A stretch of 30,819 bases of DNA, taken from assembly GCA_046154695.1 (NCBI GenBank), contig JBJXFI010000231.1, positions 1 to 30,819 on the forward strand, written 5' to 3'. A program made the position numbers and the translations under genes. Below the pieces are notes generated by a model. The model searched no databases, was not told where the DNA came from, and saw only the letters and a list, made by a program, of their open reading frames with translations. This stretch comes from DALYLB01 sp046154695. Lineage in GTDB: Bacteria; Acidobacteriota; Blastocatellia; RBC074. Every line of letters begins with the position of its first letter. Position 1 is the first letter of the stretch. This document shows, piece after piece, positions 7,110 to 16,800 of this stretch.

Positions 7110-9038
7110 TCAGCCCTTCGCGGCGGCCGACTCCGCTTCGGCGGCGAGGGCGGCTTCCCAGATCACGTAGAGTTCCGCCAGGCGCTTTTCGAGATCCTGG
7201 TATTTTTCGGTGAATTCGAACAGCCGGTCCTTGTCGCGAGCAACCTCTTCCGTCGAGAGCATGGACGACAGTTCGCTCATTTCAGCTTCAACGGAATGGA
7301 TGTCGGCTTCGATTTCGCGGGGTGAGGGGCCTTTCGGTTTCGATTTTCGGGGGGCGCCGGTTTTTTTTGGGCTCTCGGTCTTTTGAACCGCGCGTTCCGC
7401 CTTTTGAACTTCCGCCTCCCGGGCCTGCCGCACGGCGAGGGCGCGGTGATGGGCGTCATAGAATTCGCTGTACCCGCCATCGAAATATTCCACGCCGGCC
7501 TCTCCGAAGAAGAGAATCTGGGTGGCGATTCGATCGAGGAAATAGCGATCGTGCGAGACGGTGATGATGGTCCCGTCATATTCATTGAGGGCGTCTTCGA
7601 GCGCTTCGCACGATGCGATATCGAGGTGGTTGGTCGGTTCGTCGAGGACCAGGACATTGACCCGGGAATAGATCAGCTTGGCCAGCGCAAGGCGCCCCTT
7701 CTCGCCCCCGGAAAGGGCGGCGACCGGCTTGAACACGTCGTCTCCGGAGAAGAGGAACCGCCCGAGAAAGCCGCGCAGCTCCCCGTCCGGGATGGCGGAA
7801 GAGGCGACCGTTCGTAGTTCATCGAGGACCGTGTTGCGATCATCGACCGTCAGCAGCCGCTGATCGTAGTATCCGAAATTGACTCCGGTGCCCCAACGAA
7901 CCGCGCCGGCGAGCGACGGCTGCTCGCCGAGAATGGTCCGCAAGAGCGTCGTCTTCCCCGTCCCGTTGCCGCCGATGATCCCCAGCCGCTCGCTTCGGCG
8001 GAGCGTCAAAGACAGATTGGCGGCGAGGGTCTTTGCGGGAAATCCGATCGAAAGCTTGTCGAGCACCAGCACCTGCTCGCCCGTGCGCGCCGTCGGCTTC
8101 AGCTTGAAGTTGGTGGTGTCCAGGTTCGCCGTGCTCTCCAACCGGTCCATCCGCTCGAGCAGATTCCGCCGCGACTTGGCCTGCTTCGTCTTCTGGCCGG
8201 CCAGATTTCGTCGTATGAAATCCTCGGTGCGCGCGATCATCGCCTGCTGCTGATCGTAGGCGCGCTGTTGCTGCAGCCGGCGCTCCTCTCTCTCGCTCAG
8301 ATACTCGCTGTAATTTCCCTTGTAGCTGTCGATCTTGCCGAACTCGAGATCGAGGACGCGCCTGACGGTGTGATCCAGGAAGAATCGATCGTGCGAGATG
8401 ATCAGATAGGCCGATTTATAGGCGGAAAGGAACTCCTCCAGCCATTCGACGGCCTCGACATCCAGGTGATTGGTGGGCTCGTCGAGCAGCAGAATATCCG
8501 GCTCCAGCAGAAGCAGGCGGGCGAGCCCCAGACGGTTCTTCTCTCCGCCCGAGAGGCTTTCGGCGCGCTTGCCGAAGTCCTCCTTCGAGAAGCCCAGCCC
8601 CAGCAGCACCGCCTCGGTGCGCGCGTGGATCAGAAATCCGCCCTCCCGCTCGAAGATCAGCTGGGCCTCGCTGTATTCGTGCATCACGAGATCGAGCTCA
8701 TTCCCGGCCGCCTCGGTCATCGCGTGCTCCAGCTCGCGCATGCGCGCCTCGAGCGTGTGCAGCTTCTCAAAAATGGCCAGCGCGGCTTCCAGGGTCGTTT
8801 CCGCGCCGCGGAAATCGACCTGCTGCTCGAGCACGCCATATCGAAACCCCTTCAGCCGGTCGACCTCTCCCTTGTCCGGGGTCTCCGTCCCCGTGATCAG
8901 ACGCAAAATCGTCGATTTGCCCGCGCCGTTTCGACCAACCAGCCCCACGTGCTCGCCGGGATTGATCTGGAAGGTGACGCCGCGAAGAACATCCTGCGCG
9001 CCGTAGGCTTTTGTGACTTCAGTGAGGCGGAACAGCAT
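7110..9038 (-). CDS. ABC-F family ATPase (ribosome-associated type)
   Basis: A 642-residue soluble protein with two ABC ATPase domains and no membrane segments, the hallmark of ABC-F translation factors. Domain 1 has Walker A GRNGAGKS (35-42), signature LSGGEKNRL and Walker B with LLLDEPTNHLD near residue 190. Domain 2 has Walker A GGNGTGKT near 354, signature LSGGEKGRL and a second DEPTNHLD. The charged linker between them, with FIRRNLAGQKTKQAKSR, corresponds to the P-site tRNA interaction motif. A C-terminal extension (about 540-640) ends in a predicted coiled coil as in Uup-like members. Such proteins bind the ribosomal E site and relieve stalling, and some give antibiotic resistance; the subgroup is not resolved here. 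There is only GAAGG directly abutting the ATG, so initiation may be leaderless. It is followed by ybaK. Confidence 0.93.
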   Translation of the reverse strand: MLFRLTEVTKAYGAQDVLRGVTFQINPGEHVGLVGRNGAGKSTILRLITGTETPDKGEVDRLKGFRYGVLEQQVDFRGAETTLEAALAIFEKLHTLEARMRELEHAMTEAAGNELDLVMHEYSEAQLIFEREGGFLIHARTEAVLLGLGFSKEDFGKRAESLSGGEKNRLGLARLLLLEPDILLLDEPTNHLDVEAVEWLEEFLSAYKSAYLIISHDRFFLDHTVRRVLDLEFGKIDSYKGNYSEYLSEREERRLQQQRAYDQQQAMIARTEDFIRRNLAGQKTKQAKSRRNLLERMDRLESTANLDTTNFKLKPTARTGEQVLVLDKLSIGFPAKTLAANLSLTLRRSERLGIIGGNGTGKTTLLRTILGEQPSLAGAVRWGTGVNFGYYDQRLLTVDDRNTVLDELRTVASSAIPDGELRGFLGRFLFSGDDVFKPVAALSGGEKGRLALAKLIYSRVNVLVLDEPTNHLDIASCEALEDALNEYDGTIITVSHDRYFLDRIATQILFFGEAGVEYFDGGYSEFYDAHHRALAVRQAREAEVQKAERAVQKTESPKKTGAPRKSKPKGPSPREIEADIHSVEAEMSELSSMLSTEEVARDKDRLFEFTEKYQDLEKRLAELYVIWEAALAAEAESAAAKG

Positions 9039-9046
9039 CCTTCAAA

Positions 9047-9052
9047 AAAATA
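9047..9052 (-). promoter_or_regulatory. TATTTT hexamer 8 bases before the ABC-F start
   Basis: On the minus strand TATTTT is followed by exactly 8 bases and then the ATG, the same spacing as at rel (19615-19620) and the histidine kinase (24886-24891). It matches TATAAT at four of six positions. It could be the -10 box of a leaderless transcript, but it lies in a T-run and GAAGG abuts the ATG, so it is the weakest of the three. Confidence 0.3.
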
Positions 9053-9128
9053 ATCGCGGCCTGTAATCCGGCCGCCCCCGGTGTCTTCCCCGAGGGCCGG
9101 GAGCAGACACAGGAGGCGGCTCCCTCGG

Positions 9129-10271
9129 TCATTGCTTGGGTTTCGAGTCGAACGGCTGCGTCACTTCCGGCGTCGGCGACGGCGGCGGGTTGCCTGCCGG
9201 CGTCACGGGACGGAGAATGCCGAAACTGTTCGGGTTATCGAGCATGCGGCGGGCGAGGAGGTTCTCGATCTTCGCCTCGTCCCGCGCGCGCGCCTGCAGC
9301 GCGGCATCGACGACCTGTTTGCGCTGCGCATGAATCGCATCCGAGATCTCTTTCCGCACCGTGGGATCATCGAGCGTCCGGTCCCGGGTATCCGTCTGCT
9401 TGCCCGTCACCTTGAACAGGTGCCAGCGTCCCGCCGAATCCTTGATCGGCTCGGTCACATCCCCGACCTCCATCGAGTAGAGCTTCTCCCCGACCGCCGC
9501 GGGGATGCCCATCATCTCCGGCAGCGCCCCGAACTGGGCCCGCTGGAGGAACCCGAGATCCCCCGACTGATAGGCGCTCTGGTGCTCCGAAAGCTGGCGC
9601 GCGATCGTCGCGAAATCCGAGCCGTTATTGAGCCGCGTCTTGATCTCGCGAATTCGCGCCTCGGCCGGCCCCTCGCCCTTCACATCGAACTTCGCGCCAT
9701 TATCCGCGGGATCGACGATGATGTCGGAGATCGAGACGCCCGGCGTGATCGAGAACTGTTTCGGATTCGCCTTGTAGATATCGGCGACCTCGCGCTCCTG
9801 CACCTTCAATTTTTCCGCCGCCTTCTCATACAGTTTCTGGATCGAGAGCTGCTTCTTCACGTTCTCGCGAAACTGGTCCTCGGTCTGATTAAACTGCTTC
9901 AACTCATTCGCGAACGACTCCTCGGTATGCCCGTTCTCCATCTTGTAGTTCTGGACGAACTTCTTGATGTCGTCGTCGACGGGCACGATATTCTGTTTCT
10001 GCGCCTGCTGATACAGGGCCTCCTGCGTGATCAGGGTGTCGAGCGCCTGCAGCCGGTAGGCCGCCGTGGCGAGTTGCGAAAGCTGGTTCTCCTGCCCGCG
10101 GAACTGCTGGCTGATCACCCGGTCCACATCCTTGACGGTGATCTTCACGCCGTTGACGGTGGCGACGACCTCGTCGCTCCCCCCTGCTCCGGTGGCGCCG
10201 TTTTCGCCGCCGCAGGAGACGGAAAGAAGGGAAAACGCAACGATGAAAATTGGCAACAAGATGTTTCGCAC
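9129..10271 (-). CDS. SurA/PpiC-like peptidyl-prolyl isomerase lipoprotein
   Basis: A 380-residue envelope foldase. Residues 1-19 form a lipoprotein signal with acylated C20 (LLSVSCGG). Residues 33-165 resemble the SurA N-terminal chaperone domain with its helical, charged segments. Residues about 178-290 are a parvulin (rotamase) domain, seen in DFATIARQLSEH, SGDLGFLQR, MEVGDVTEPI and the final WHLFKVTG strand. The Pro-rich tail (355-380) is low complexity. It probably assists folding of exported or outer-membrane proteins in the periplasm. The start is GTG 10271 with GAGGAG at 10282-10287, ten bases upstream. It lies 90 bases upstream of the ABC-F gene; co-transcription is possible but not shown. 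Confidence 0.9.
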   Translation of the reverse strand: MRNILLPIFIVAFSLLSVSCGGENGATGAGGSDEVVATVNGVKITVKDVDRVISQQFRGQENQLSQLATAAYRLQALDTLITQEALYQQAQKQNIVPVDDDIKKFVQNYKMENGHTEESFANELKQFNQTEDQFRENVKKQLSIQKLYEKAAEKLKVQEREVADIYKANPKQFSITPGVSISDIIVDPADNGAKFDVKGEGPAEARIREIKTRLNNGSDFATIARQLSEHQSAYQSGDLGFLQRAQFGALPEMMGIPAAVGEKLYSMEVGDVTEPIKDSAGRWHLFKVTGKQTDTRDRTLDDPTVRKEISDAIHAQRKQVVDAALQARARDEAKIENLLARRMLDNPNSFGILRPVTPAGNPPPSPTPEVTQPFDSKPKQ

Positions 10272-10295
10272 TGTAGATTCGCTCCTCGATGAAAT

Positions 10296-10340
10296 GTTTG
10301 GAGTTCCGCCCTCAGGCGGCCTGACGGCGGAACTCAGAAC
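10296..10340. repeat. GGAGTTCCGCC palindromic repeat, copy 2
   Basis: GGAGTTCCGCC (10300-10310) pairs with GGCGGAACTC (10326-10335), enclosing CTCAGGCGGCC. This is a compact version of the element at 1633-1702, sharing the GTTTGGAGTT start, the TCAGGCGGCC core and the AACTC..GAAC end. It lies between ridA and the parvulin gene, both on the minus strand, and the hairpin could act as an RNA-processing or attenuation signal. Confidence 0.7.
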
Positions 10341-10356
10341 GAACGCTCATTCCTCA

Positions 10357-10752
10357 TTATTTCCGGCCCTCGATCGCGATGACCTCGATCTCCACGCGAA
10401 CGTCCCGCGGCAAACGCGCGGCCTGCACGGTCGAGCGCGCGGGCTTGTTCTCGCTGAAGTAGGTCGCATAAACGTCGTTCATGGCGGAAAAATCGTTCAT
10501 GTCGAGTAGAAAGACCGTGGTCTTCGCGACCAGATCCAGCGAGGACCCGGCGGCTTCGAGCACGGCCTTGATGTTATTGAGCACGCGCTCGGTCTGGGCC
10601 CGGATGTCGCCCTCGACGATCTGCATCGTCGAGGGGTCGAGCGGAATCTGTCCCGAAGCGAAAATCAATCCGGCAATCGGGCCATTCACGCGGATGGCCT
10701 GGGAATAGGGGCCGATTGCCTGCGGCGCACGGTCGGTCTGGATGCTCTCCAT
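10357..10752 (-). CDS. ridA: RidA family enamine/imine deaminase
   Basis: A 131-residue protein, the standard size for RidA (YjgF/YER057c/UK114), a trimeric enzyme that hydrolyses reactive enamine/imine intermediates such as 2-aminoacrylate made by PLP enzymes. The catalytic arginine R106 lies in PARSTVQAARLP, with E122 in the VEIEVIA strand and Y16 in GPYSQA, all typical of the active RidA subgroup. The frame stays open upstream, but the ATG at 10752 is chosen because the protein then begins with the expected MESIQTDRAPQAIGPYSQA-like start and a GGGACGAG stretch lies ahead. It is downstream of the giant propeller gene with a 146-base gap. Confidence 0.95.
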   Translation of the reverse strand: MESIQTDRAPQAIGPYSQAIRVNGPIAGLIFASGQIPLDPSTMQIVEGDIRAQTERVLNNIKAVLEAAGSSLDLVAKTTVFLLDMNDFSAMNDVYATYFSENKPARSTVQAARLPRDVRVEIEVIAIEGRK

Positions 10753-10847
10753 GAATCTCGTCCCTGTGACTGTTGTATGGATTGGAATGGATGCGGGATT
10801 GTAAACGAAAAGAGTCGATTGGTGAAGGCGCAAGCGGGGAGGAGAGG

Positions 10848-10877
10848 GGGAGGCGGCGAAAAACCGCCACGCCTCCC
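10848..10877 (-). terminator. Stem-loop after the giant propeller gene
   Basis: GGGAGGCG (10848-10855) pairs perfectly with CGCCTCCC (10870-10877), with an inner GCG/CGC extension and an A/T-run in the loop. It lies 21 bases beyond the stop codon at 10899. No T-tract follows on the minus strand, so it may be a weak terminator or a 3'-end stabilising hairpin. Confidence 0.4.
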
Positions 10878-10898
10878 TCGTCGCCTCCCCGCTTCAGG

Positions 10899-13800
10899 TC
10901 ACTTGATCGCGATCTTTACGACATTCGAGACCACGCCGTCGAGAGTGATTCTGACATCGACCTCTCCGCGGCCCGCGAGACCTCTCGGGATGCGAATGTT
11001 GTTCTGATCGAGGCCCACGAATCCGCCCTGGGGACCGGCATAAAGCAATTCCGCGTTTCCGCCGCCGATGCTCGCCGAGGAGGCGCCGAGGGAGCTGCGG
11101 AAGCGGATTCCGGTCCCGAAGGCGATCAGGAAAAGCTGATCGGTCTCGGGGCCGAGATCGATCGGAATCGTGACGAACTTGTTGGTCGCGGAATCGAGAC
11201 GGGCGACGGGCTCAAAGATCTGTTCGCCGTTCGCCCGCACGCGGAGAACGACGGCCGAGGCGGCGCCCTGTCCGTCCGCGTTCGCCGAGAAGAGGCCCGG
11301 CGCGGTGTCGGAGATCCGGACGAGACCCGTCGATGTCGCGCCATCGGCGGCGGTGATCGTGATCGTCGCGACCCCGTTGGTGGTGCTCGGCGGGATCTGA
11401 AAATTGACCTGCGACGGCGCGACGAAGAAGATCGGCGAGAGCCGCTCGATGCCCGCCGTATCGCGCACCCGGATCGTCGTGCCGTTCAGCGTCGTTGGCA
11501 GCGGCAGGGTGTTTACGACCTGCACCGAGCCGGAAAGGTTGGAGCCAAAACCGGCAACGATCGATTCCGGCCCGATCAGGTTGCCGAGGAAGCTGGCCGC
11601 CGAGACGCCCGCCACCGTGCGCAGGCCGTCCGTCGCCTGGATCTTTCGAATGCGATAGCCGCCCCAATCAGAAACATAGAGATTTCCCGCCGGATCGGTC
11701 ACCACATCCGTCGGCAAAAGGATCGGTGCAAGCAGCGGATCGCCGCCGTCTCCCGCCGACCCCGAAAAACCGCTGCCGGCCACGGTCGAGATGATCCCCG
11801 TGCCGATGGTGACCTTCCGAATCCGGTTGTTTCCGAAATCGGCGAAGAGCAGGTTGTCCTGCGCGTCGACCGACATCAGCGAACCGAAGTTGATTTGCGC
11901 GTCTTTGGCGGGGATGCCGTCTCCGTTGTATCCATCGACTCCCGTTCCCGCGAGGGTCGTGATGACCCCGTCCGTCCCAACGCGGCGGATTCGGTGATCC
12001 AGCCGGTCGAGCGCGTAGATCACGCCGTTTCGATCGACGGCGAGTCCATAAGGGAATTTGAACATCGCCTCCGTCGCCGCGCCTCCGTCGCCGCCGAAAC
12101 CCACCGCGCCTGTGCCCGCGACGGTTGTGATGATCCCGGTGCTCATCGTGACCTTGCGAATGCGCGCGTTGTTGGAATCGGCGATCAGCAGGTTGCCGGC
12201 CGGATCGATGGCCAGCCCAATGGGCCGCGCGAGTTTCGCCTGCGCCGCGGGGCCACCATCGCCGCCGAAATCGGCCTCGCCCGTTCCGGCCACTGTCGAG
12301 ATCCTGCCGTCCGCCCCCACCCGCCGCACACGATGGTTGTTCGAGTCGGCGATATAGAGGTTCCCCGCGGCGTCCGCGACGATATCGGTCGGCGAGTTCA
12401 TCGAGGCGTTGACGGCCGGCGCACCGTCTCCAGAAGAGCCGAGAGAGCCATTGCCCGCGAAGGGCCGGATGAGCCCGGCGAGGTCGATCTGGCGCACACG
12501 ATGCGCTTCATCGTCGGCGACATAGAGCAGCCCGCCTGAAAAAGCCAGTCCGTAGGGCGAAAGGCGGGCCGCTGTCGCGGCGCCGCCGTCCCCCGCATCT
12601 CCGGGCTGGCCGGCGCCGGCCCATCCAAAGATAAACCGCGGCGGATTGAAGACGACCGCCAGAGTGGCGCTCCCCGCATTACCGCTGGCGTCCCAGGCGG
12701 TCACCGTCAGATTGTTGAGTCCGGTTTGCAGGGCGATATTCTGCACGCTCCAGGAAGCGGTTCCCAGGGCGACGCCATTCCCGCCGCGATCATTGCTCCA
12801 GCGGACGAGCAGCACCCCCGAATTATCGCTCGCGGCGCCGCTGACGGTAACCACGCCCGAGGCCGAGGTGTGGCTCGGTCCGCTCGTCGGCGAGCTGATT
12901 GCAATTGTCGGAGCGACCGTGTCATTCGCCCCCGCCACCACGACTTTTCGAACGCGCCGGTTGTCGCGGTCCCCGATATAGACGTTGCCCGCCGGATCGA
13001 CTGCCAGGCCGGTCGGCGCGCTCAGCGCGGAGACGAGCGCGGCAAGCCCGTCGCCATTGAAGGCGGCGATGCCGGTCCCGGCGAGCGTCGTGATGACGCC
13101 GGCCGCATCGACCTTCCTCACGCGATGATTGCCGCGATCGGAAAAATAGAGGTTCCCCGCGGCATCGATCGCCGGGCCAACCGGCGCGAAGAGTTTCGCG
13201 TTGATCGCCGGTCCGCCATCCCCCGCGAAACCGGCCGCGACATCGCTGCCCGCAATCGTGGCGATCTTTCCGTCGGCGACCGTCACCTTCCGCAATCGAT
13301 TGTTGCCGGAATCGCAGATGATGATGTTGCCGTCCTTGTCGGCCGCCATATCGAGCGGCGTGCTGAGCTGCGCATCGACCGCGGGCCCGTTGTCGCCGCC
13401 GAACGCGGCCGTCCCATTCCCCGCGACCGTGCTGATCCTGCCGTCGGAGGCATTGACCTTGCGCACGCGATGATTGCCCGAATCGGAGATATAGACATTG
13501 CCGTCCTTGTCGACCGCGACGCTCTGCGGGTTATTGAGCCGCGCCTCCAGCCCCGGGCCGCCGTCCCCGCTGAATCCCGAGGAGCCATTCCCCGCGATCG
13601 TGCTGATCACCCCCGTCGCGGCCGTCATTTTGCGGATGCGGACATTCGTGTTGTCACAGATATAGAGATTTCCCGCCCCGTCGACGGCGACACCGATCGG
13701 GAAACTGAGCGTCGCGGCGGTCGCCGGCCCGCCGTCCCCGCTGAAACCGCGCAATTCGCTCTGCCCGACCACGGTGCTGATCACTCCGGCCGGCGTCATC

Positions 13801-16800
13801 TTGCGTATCGTATGATTGTCGGAGTCGGTGAGATAGAGGTTCCCCGCGCCGTCGATCGCGAGACGGATCGCCCGCGTGAGGGTCGCGAGCACGCCGGGGC
13901 CGCCGTCCCCGGTCGCGCCCCGCAAGCCTGTTCCCGCGACGGTGATCAGCGACGCGGGAGGCCGCGAGGCAACAGTAAAGCCCCGCCGGCCGATATTCCC
14001 CGCCATGTCGGCGGCCGTGACCGTGATCACATTGATCCCCGCGGCAAGCGGAATTCCCTGCGCGACCCAGCGCCCTGTCGAAGCGGTAAAGACCGCCGTT
14101 CCGATGACGCCCCTGTTCGTCGCCCAGCTCACGCGGGCAATCGCGTCGTTGTCCTTCGCCGTTCCGGCGAGATTGATAAATCCGCCGGAGTCGATCATCG
14201 TCGGCGGCCCGGCCGGCTCGGTGATCACCACCTCGGGCGAATCGAGATCCACGCGGCCGGGCTGCGCCACCGTAAAGGCGCGGCCGGCGATTGTCGCCGT
14301 GCCGGTCCGCGGGGCGAAGGCGTTATTGGCCTCGATGGAATATCCGACCGATCCGTTTCCCGCGCCCCCGCCCTGAACCTTCAACCACGACGCGTTGCTC
14401 GATGAGGTCCAATTGCACGTTCCGGGCTGCGCGGTCACCGTGACGGCGCCGTTCGAGGCCCCGGCATCCGCCCTGATCGTTCGCGGCGAGAGCCCGTACC
14501 CGCAACCCGTGCTGTTGAGCACAACGCGCCACGCCCCGCGCCCATGCGTGAACGCATAGAGCGTCGTCACGCCGTTCGCCACGTGCATCTGAAGCGATTC
14601 GGTGATGACGTTGACGAAGCCCGTGTTCTCGACCGCCCAGTTCGTTCCCTGATCGTTCGAGACGAATACTCCGATATCGGTACCGATATAGAGCCGCGAA
14701 CTGTTGGCGGGATCGATCACGATGCTGTGAACCGGGATGTCGGGCAGCGCACCCGTCCCGATGCCGTCGATGCCCGTCCAGGTCTCGCCCCCGTCCGTGG
14801 TGCGATGAACATGCACGCCGCCAAAGGTCGAATAGGTGGCATAAGCCAGATTCTTGTTGTTCGGATCGATCGCGAGCGATGAGACCCATCCGCGGCGGGG
14901 CCGGATGTTCGGCCAGGCCGTCGCCCCCGTCGAAGTCAGCGCGGCGTCATTTCGATGGATGAACCCATCCCCCATTCCGATGAGCGCCTTGTTCGAATCG
15001 GACGGGGCGATCGCAATCGCGCTCACGCGGGTAATGCCCGCCGTAATCTGGCTGGCGCGCGCCCATCGCGCCGCGCCGTTGACCGTCCGCCAGATGAAAT
15101 CGCCGCCCGTCCACATTCGCTGCGGATCGCTCGGATCGACCGCGTACGGAACGATGAACAGCCCCGCGTCGTTGATCCCGGCCGTCGCGTTGGCGAACGT
15201 CCGCCCGCCATCCGTGCTCTTGACGAAGGAGATGTCCGTGAAGGCCGTGAAGAGGATGTCGGGATTGGTGAAATCGAAGGCCGTGTATCCTCCATCGCCG
15301 CCATTGATCGATTTCCAGGCGTTCACCCCCGCGGCATCCGTCCCGAGAAGCGTACCGTTGTCCTGCGCGCCTCCGAAATAGGTCTTTCCGTCCGGCGAGA
15401 CCGATCCATGATAGAACTGCGTCACGCCATAGTTGTTGTTGATCGCCGTCCAGTTCACCCCGTTATTCACGCCGGCGCAGGTTCCCTTCCGTCCCGTCCC
15501 GACCGCCGCGCGGGCGTTCTCGGTGCGAAAGAGCCCGCCGTCCGTGCCGAGATACATCATCTGATTGCCCGCCCCGTTGTATTGCGGATGAAAGACGATC
15601 GCGTGGTGATCGGCGTGCGCATAGGGGGATGTCTTGACCGTCCCCGGCGATTCCAGCCACCAGTAGGAGGCGACGCCCCAGTTCACGCCTCCGTCATCCG
15701 ACCGGAAAAGGTCGATCCCCCCCGCCCATACGCGGTTCGGGTCGGCCGGATCCACGGCGATGACGTTGTCGTACCAGCCCTGATTGAAGTAATCGTCCGA
15801 CAGGTCCAACTGGCAATCGGTCAGCGTCGCGATAAGCGGATTCGATAGAAGCAGCGTATTGAGCTTGTTTGTGCTCGTATTGCGCACCTGCGCCGTCCAC
15901 GAATCCTTGTCCCCGCCCGCGGTCGATCGAAAGACCGCATGCAACCCCAGTTCGAACGGCCCGGGATCGATGCTCGAAGCCAGGGCATAAACGATATTCT
16001 GGTTCGACGGAGCGATCGCCAGCGAAGTCCGCCCCATCCCCGGCTCGGTCAGAACGGCGGTCCATGTTCCGCTGCCGCCCGCGTCCGTGTTTCGATGGAT
16101 GGTCGCCTCCTCGAACGTCCCGCATGACGCAAAGATCGAATCGGTCGGCTGATCCGTTCGGATCGCCAGATCCAGGCATCCGCCCGTGACCGGATCCCCG
16201 CTGTCGCTGATCGGCTCGAGCGAACGCGACCAGGTCGCGCCGCCATCGGTCGAACGCCAGACGCCGGTGCGCGTCGCGGCGTAGATTCGGTCCTTGACGT
16301 TCGGGCTCACGACCAGATCGTTGACGAAATAGAAATCCTCCGTCTTCGTGCTCTCGAGTCTCGTCCAGGTCGCCCCGGCGTCGGTCGTCTTGAAGACGCC
16401 CGCCCCGCGGAAATCCCCCAGCGTGTCCTGCTCGCCGACAAAGACGCCTTCTCCCGTCCCGACATAGATCGTGTTCGGATTGCCCGGCTCGAAGACCATC
16501 GCGCTTACCGTGAGCGTCGCGAAGGTGTCGCTGATCGGAGTCCAGGCCTGCCCGGCATTGCTGGTCTTCCAGACACCGCCGGAGACTCCCGCCGCATACA
16601 TCACGCTTGCGTTCTGCGGATTGATCAAGAGCGCCCGGGTTCGTCCGCCGATATTGCCCGGTCCGAGCGGCGACCAGGCCGCCGCATTCGCCCCGGCCGA
16701 GACGCCATGGCTCCGCGCGGAGATCCTCTCAGAATCGGCGAGCACCCGGTCCTGCGAGGTCGAAAAATAGGCCATCGACTCCATCTTGCGCTGCGCCTCG

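Noticed and set aside
9053..9128. GC-rich dyads between the parvulin and ABC-F genes as a terminator
   Set aside because: Several overlapping weak stems and no T-tract; not distinguishable from the GC-rich background.
10773..12539. 588-codon plus-strand frame opposite the giant propeller gene
   Set aside because: Asp/Arg-rich mirror of NHL repeat coding sequence with apparent internal repeats caused by the blades on the other strand.
11590..13970. Regularly spaced similar DNA blocks that could pass for a tandem or CRISPR-like array
   Set aside because: The periodicity is that of NHL blades in an uninterrupted reading frame; the units are diverged and have no identical repeat/unique spacer pattern.
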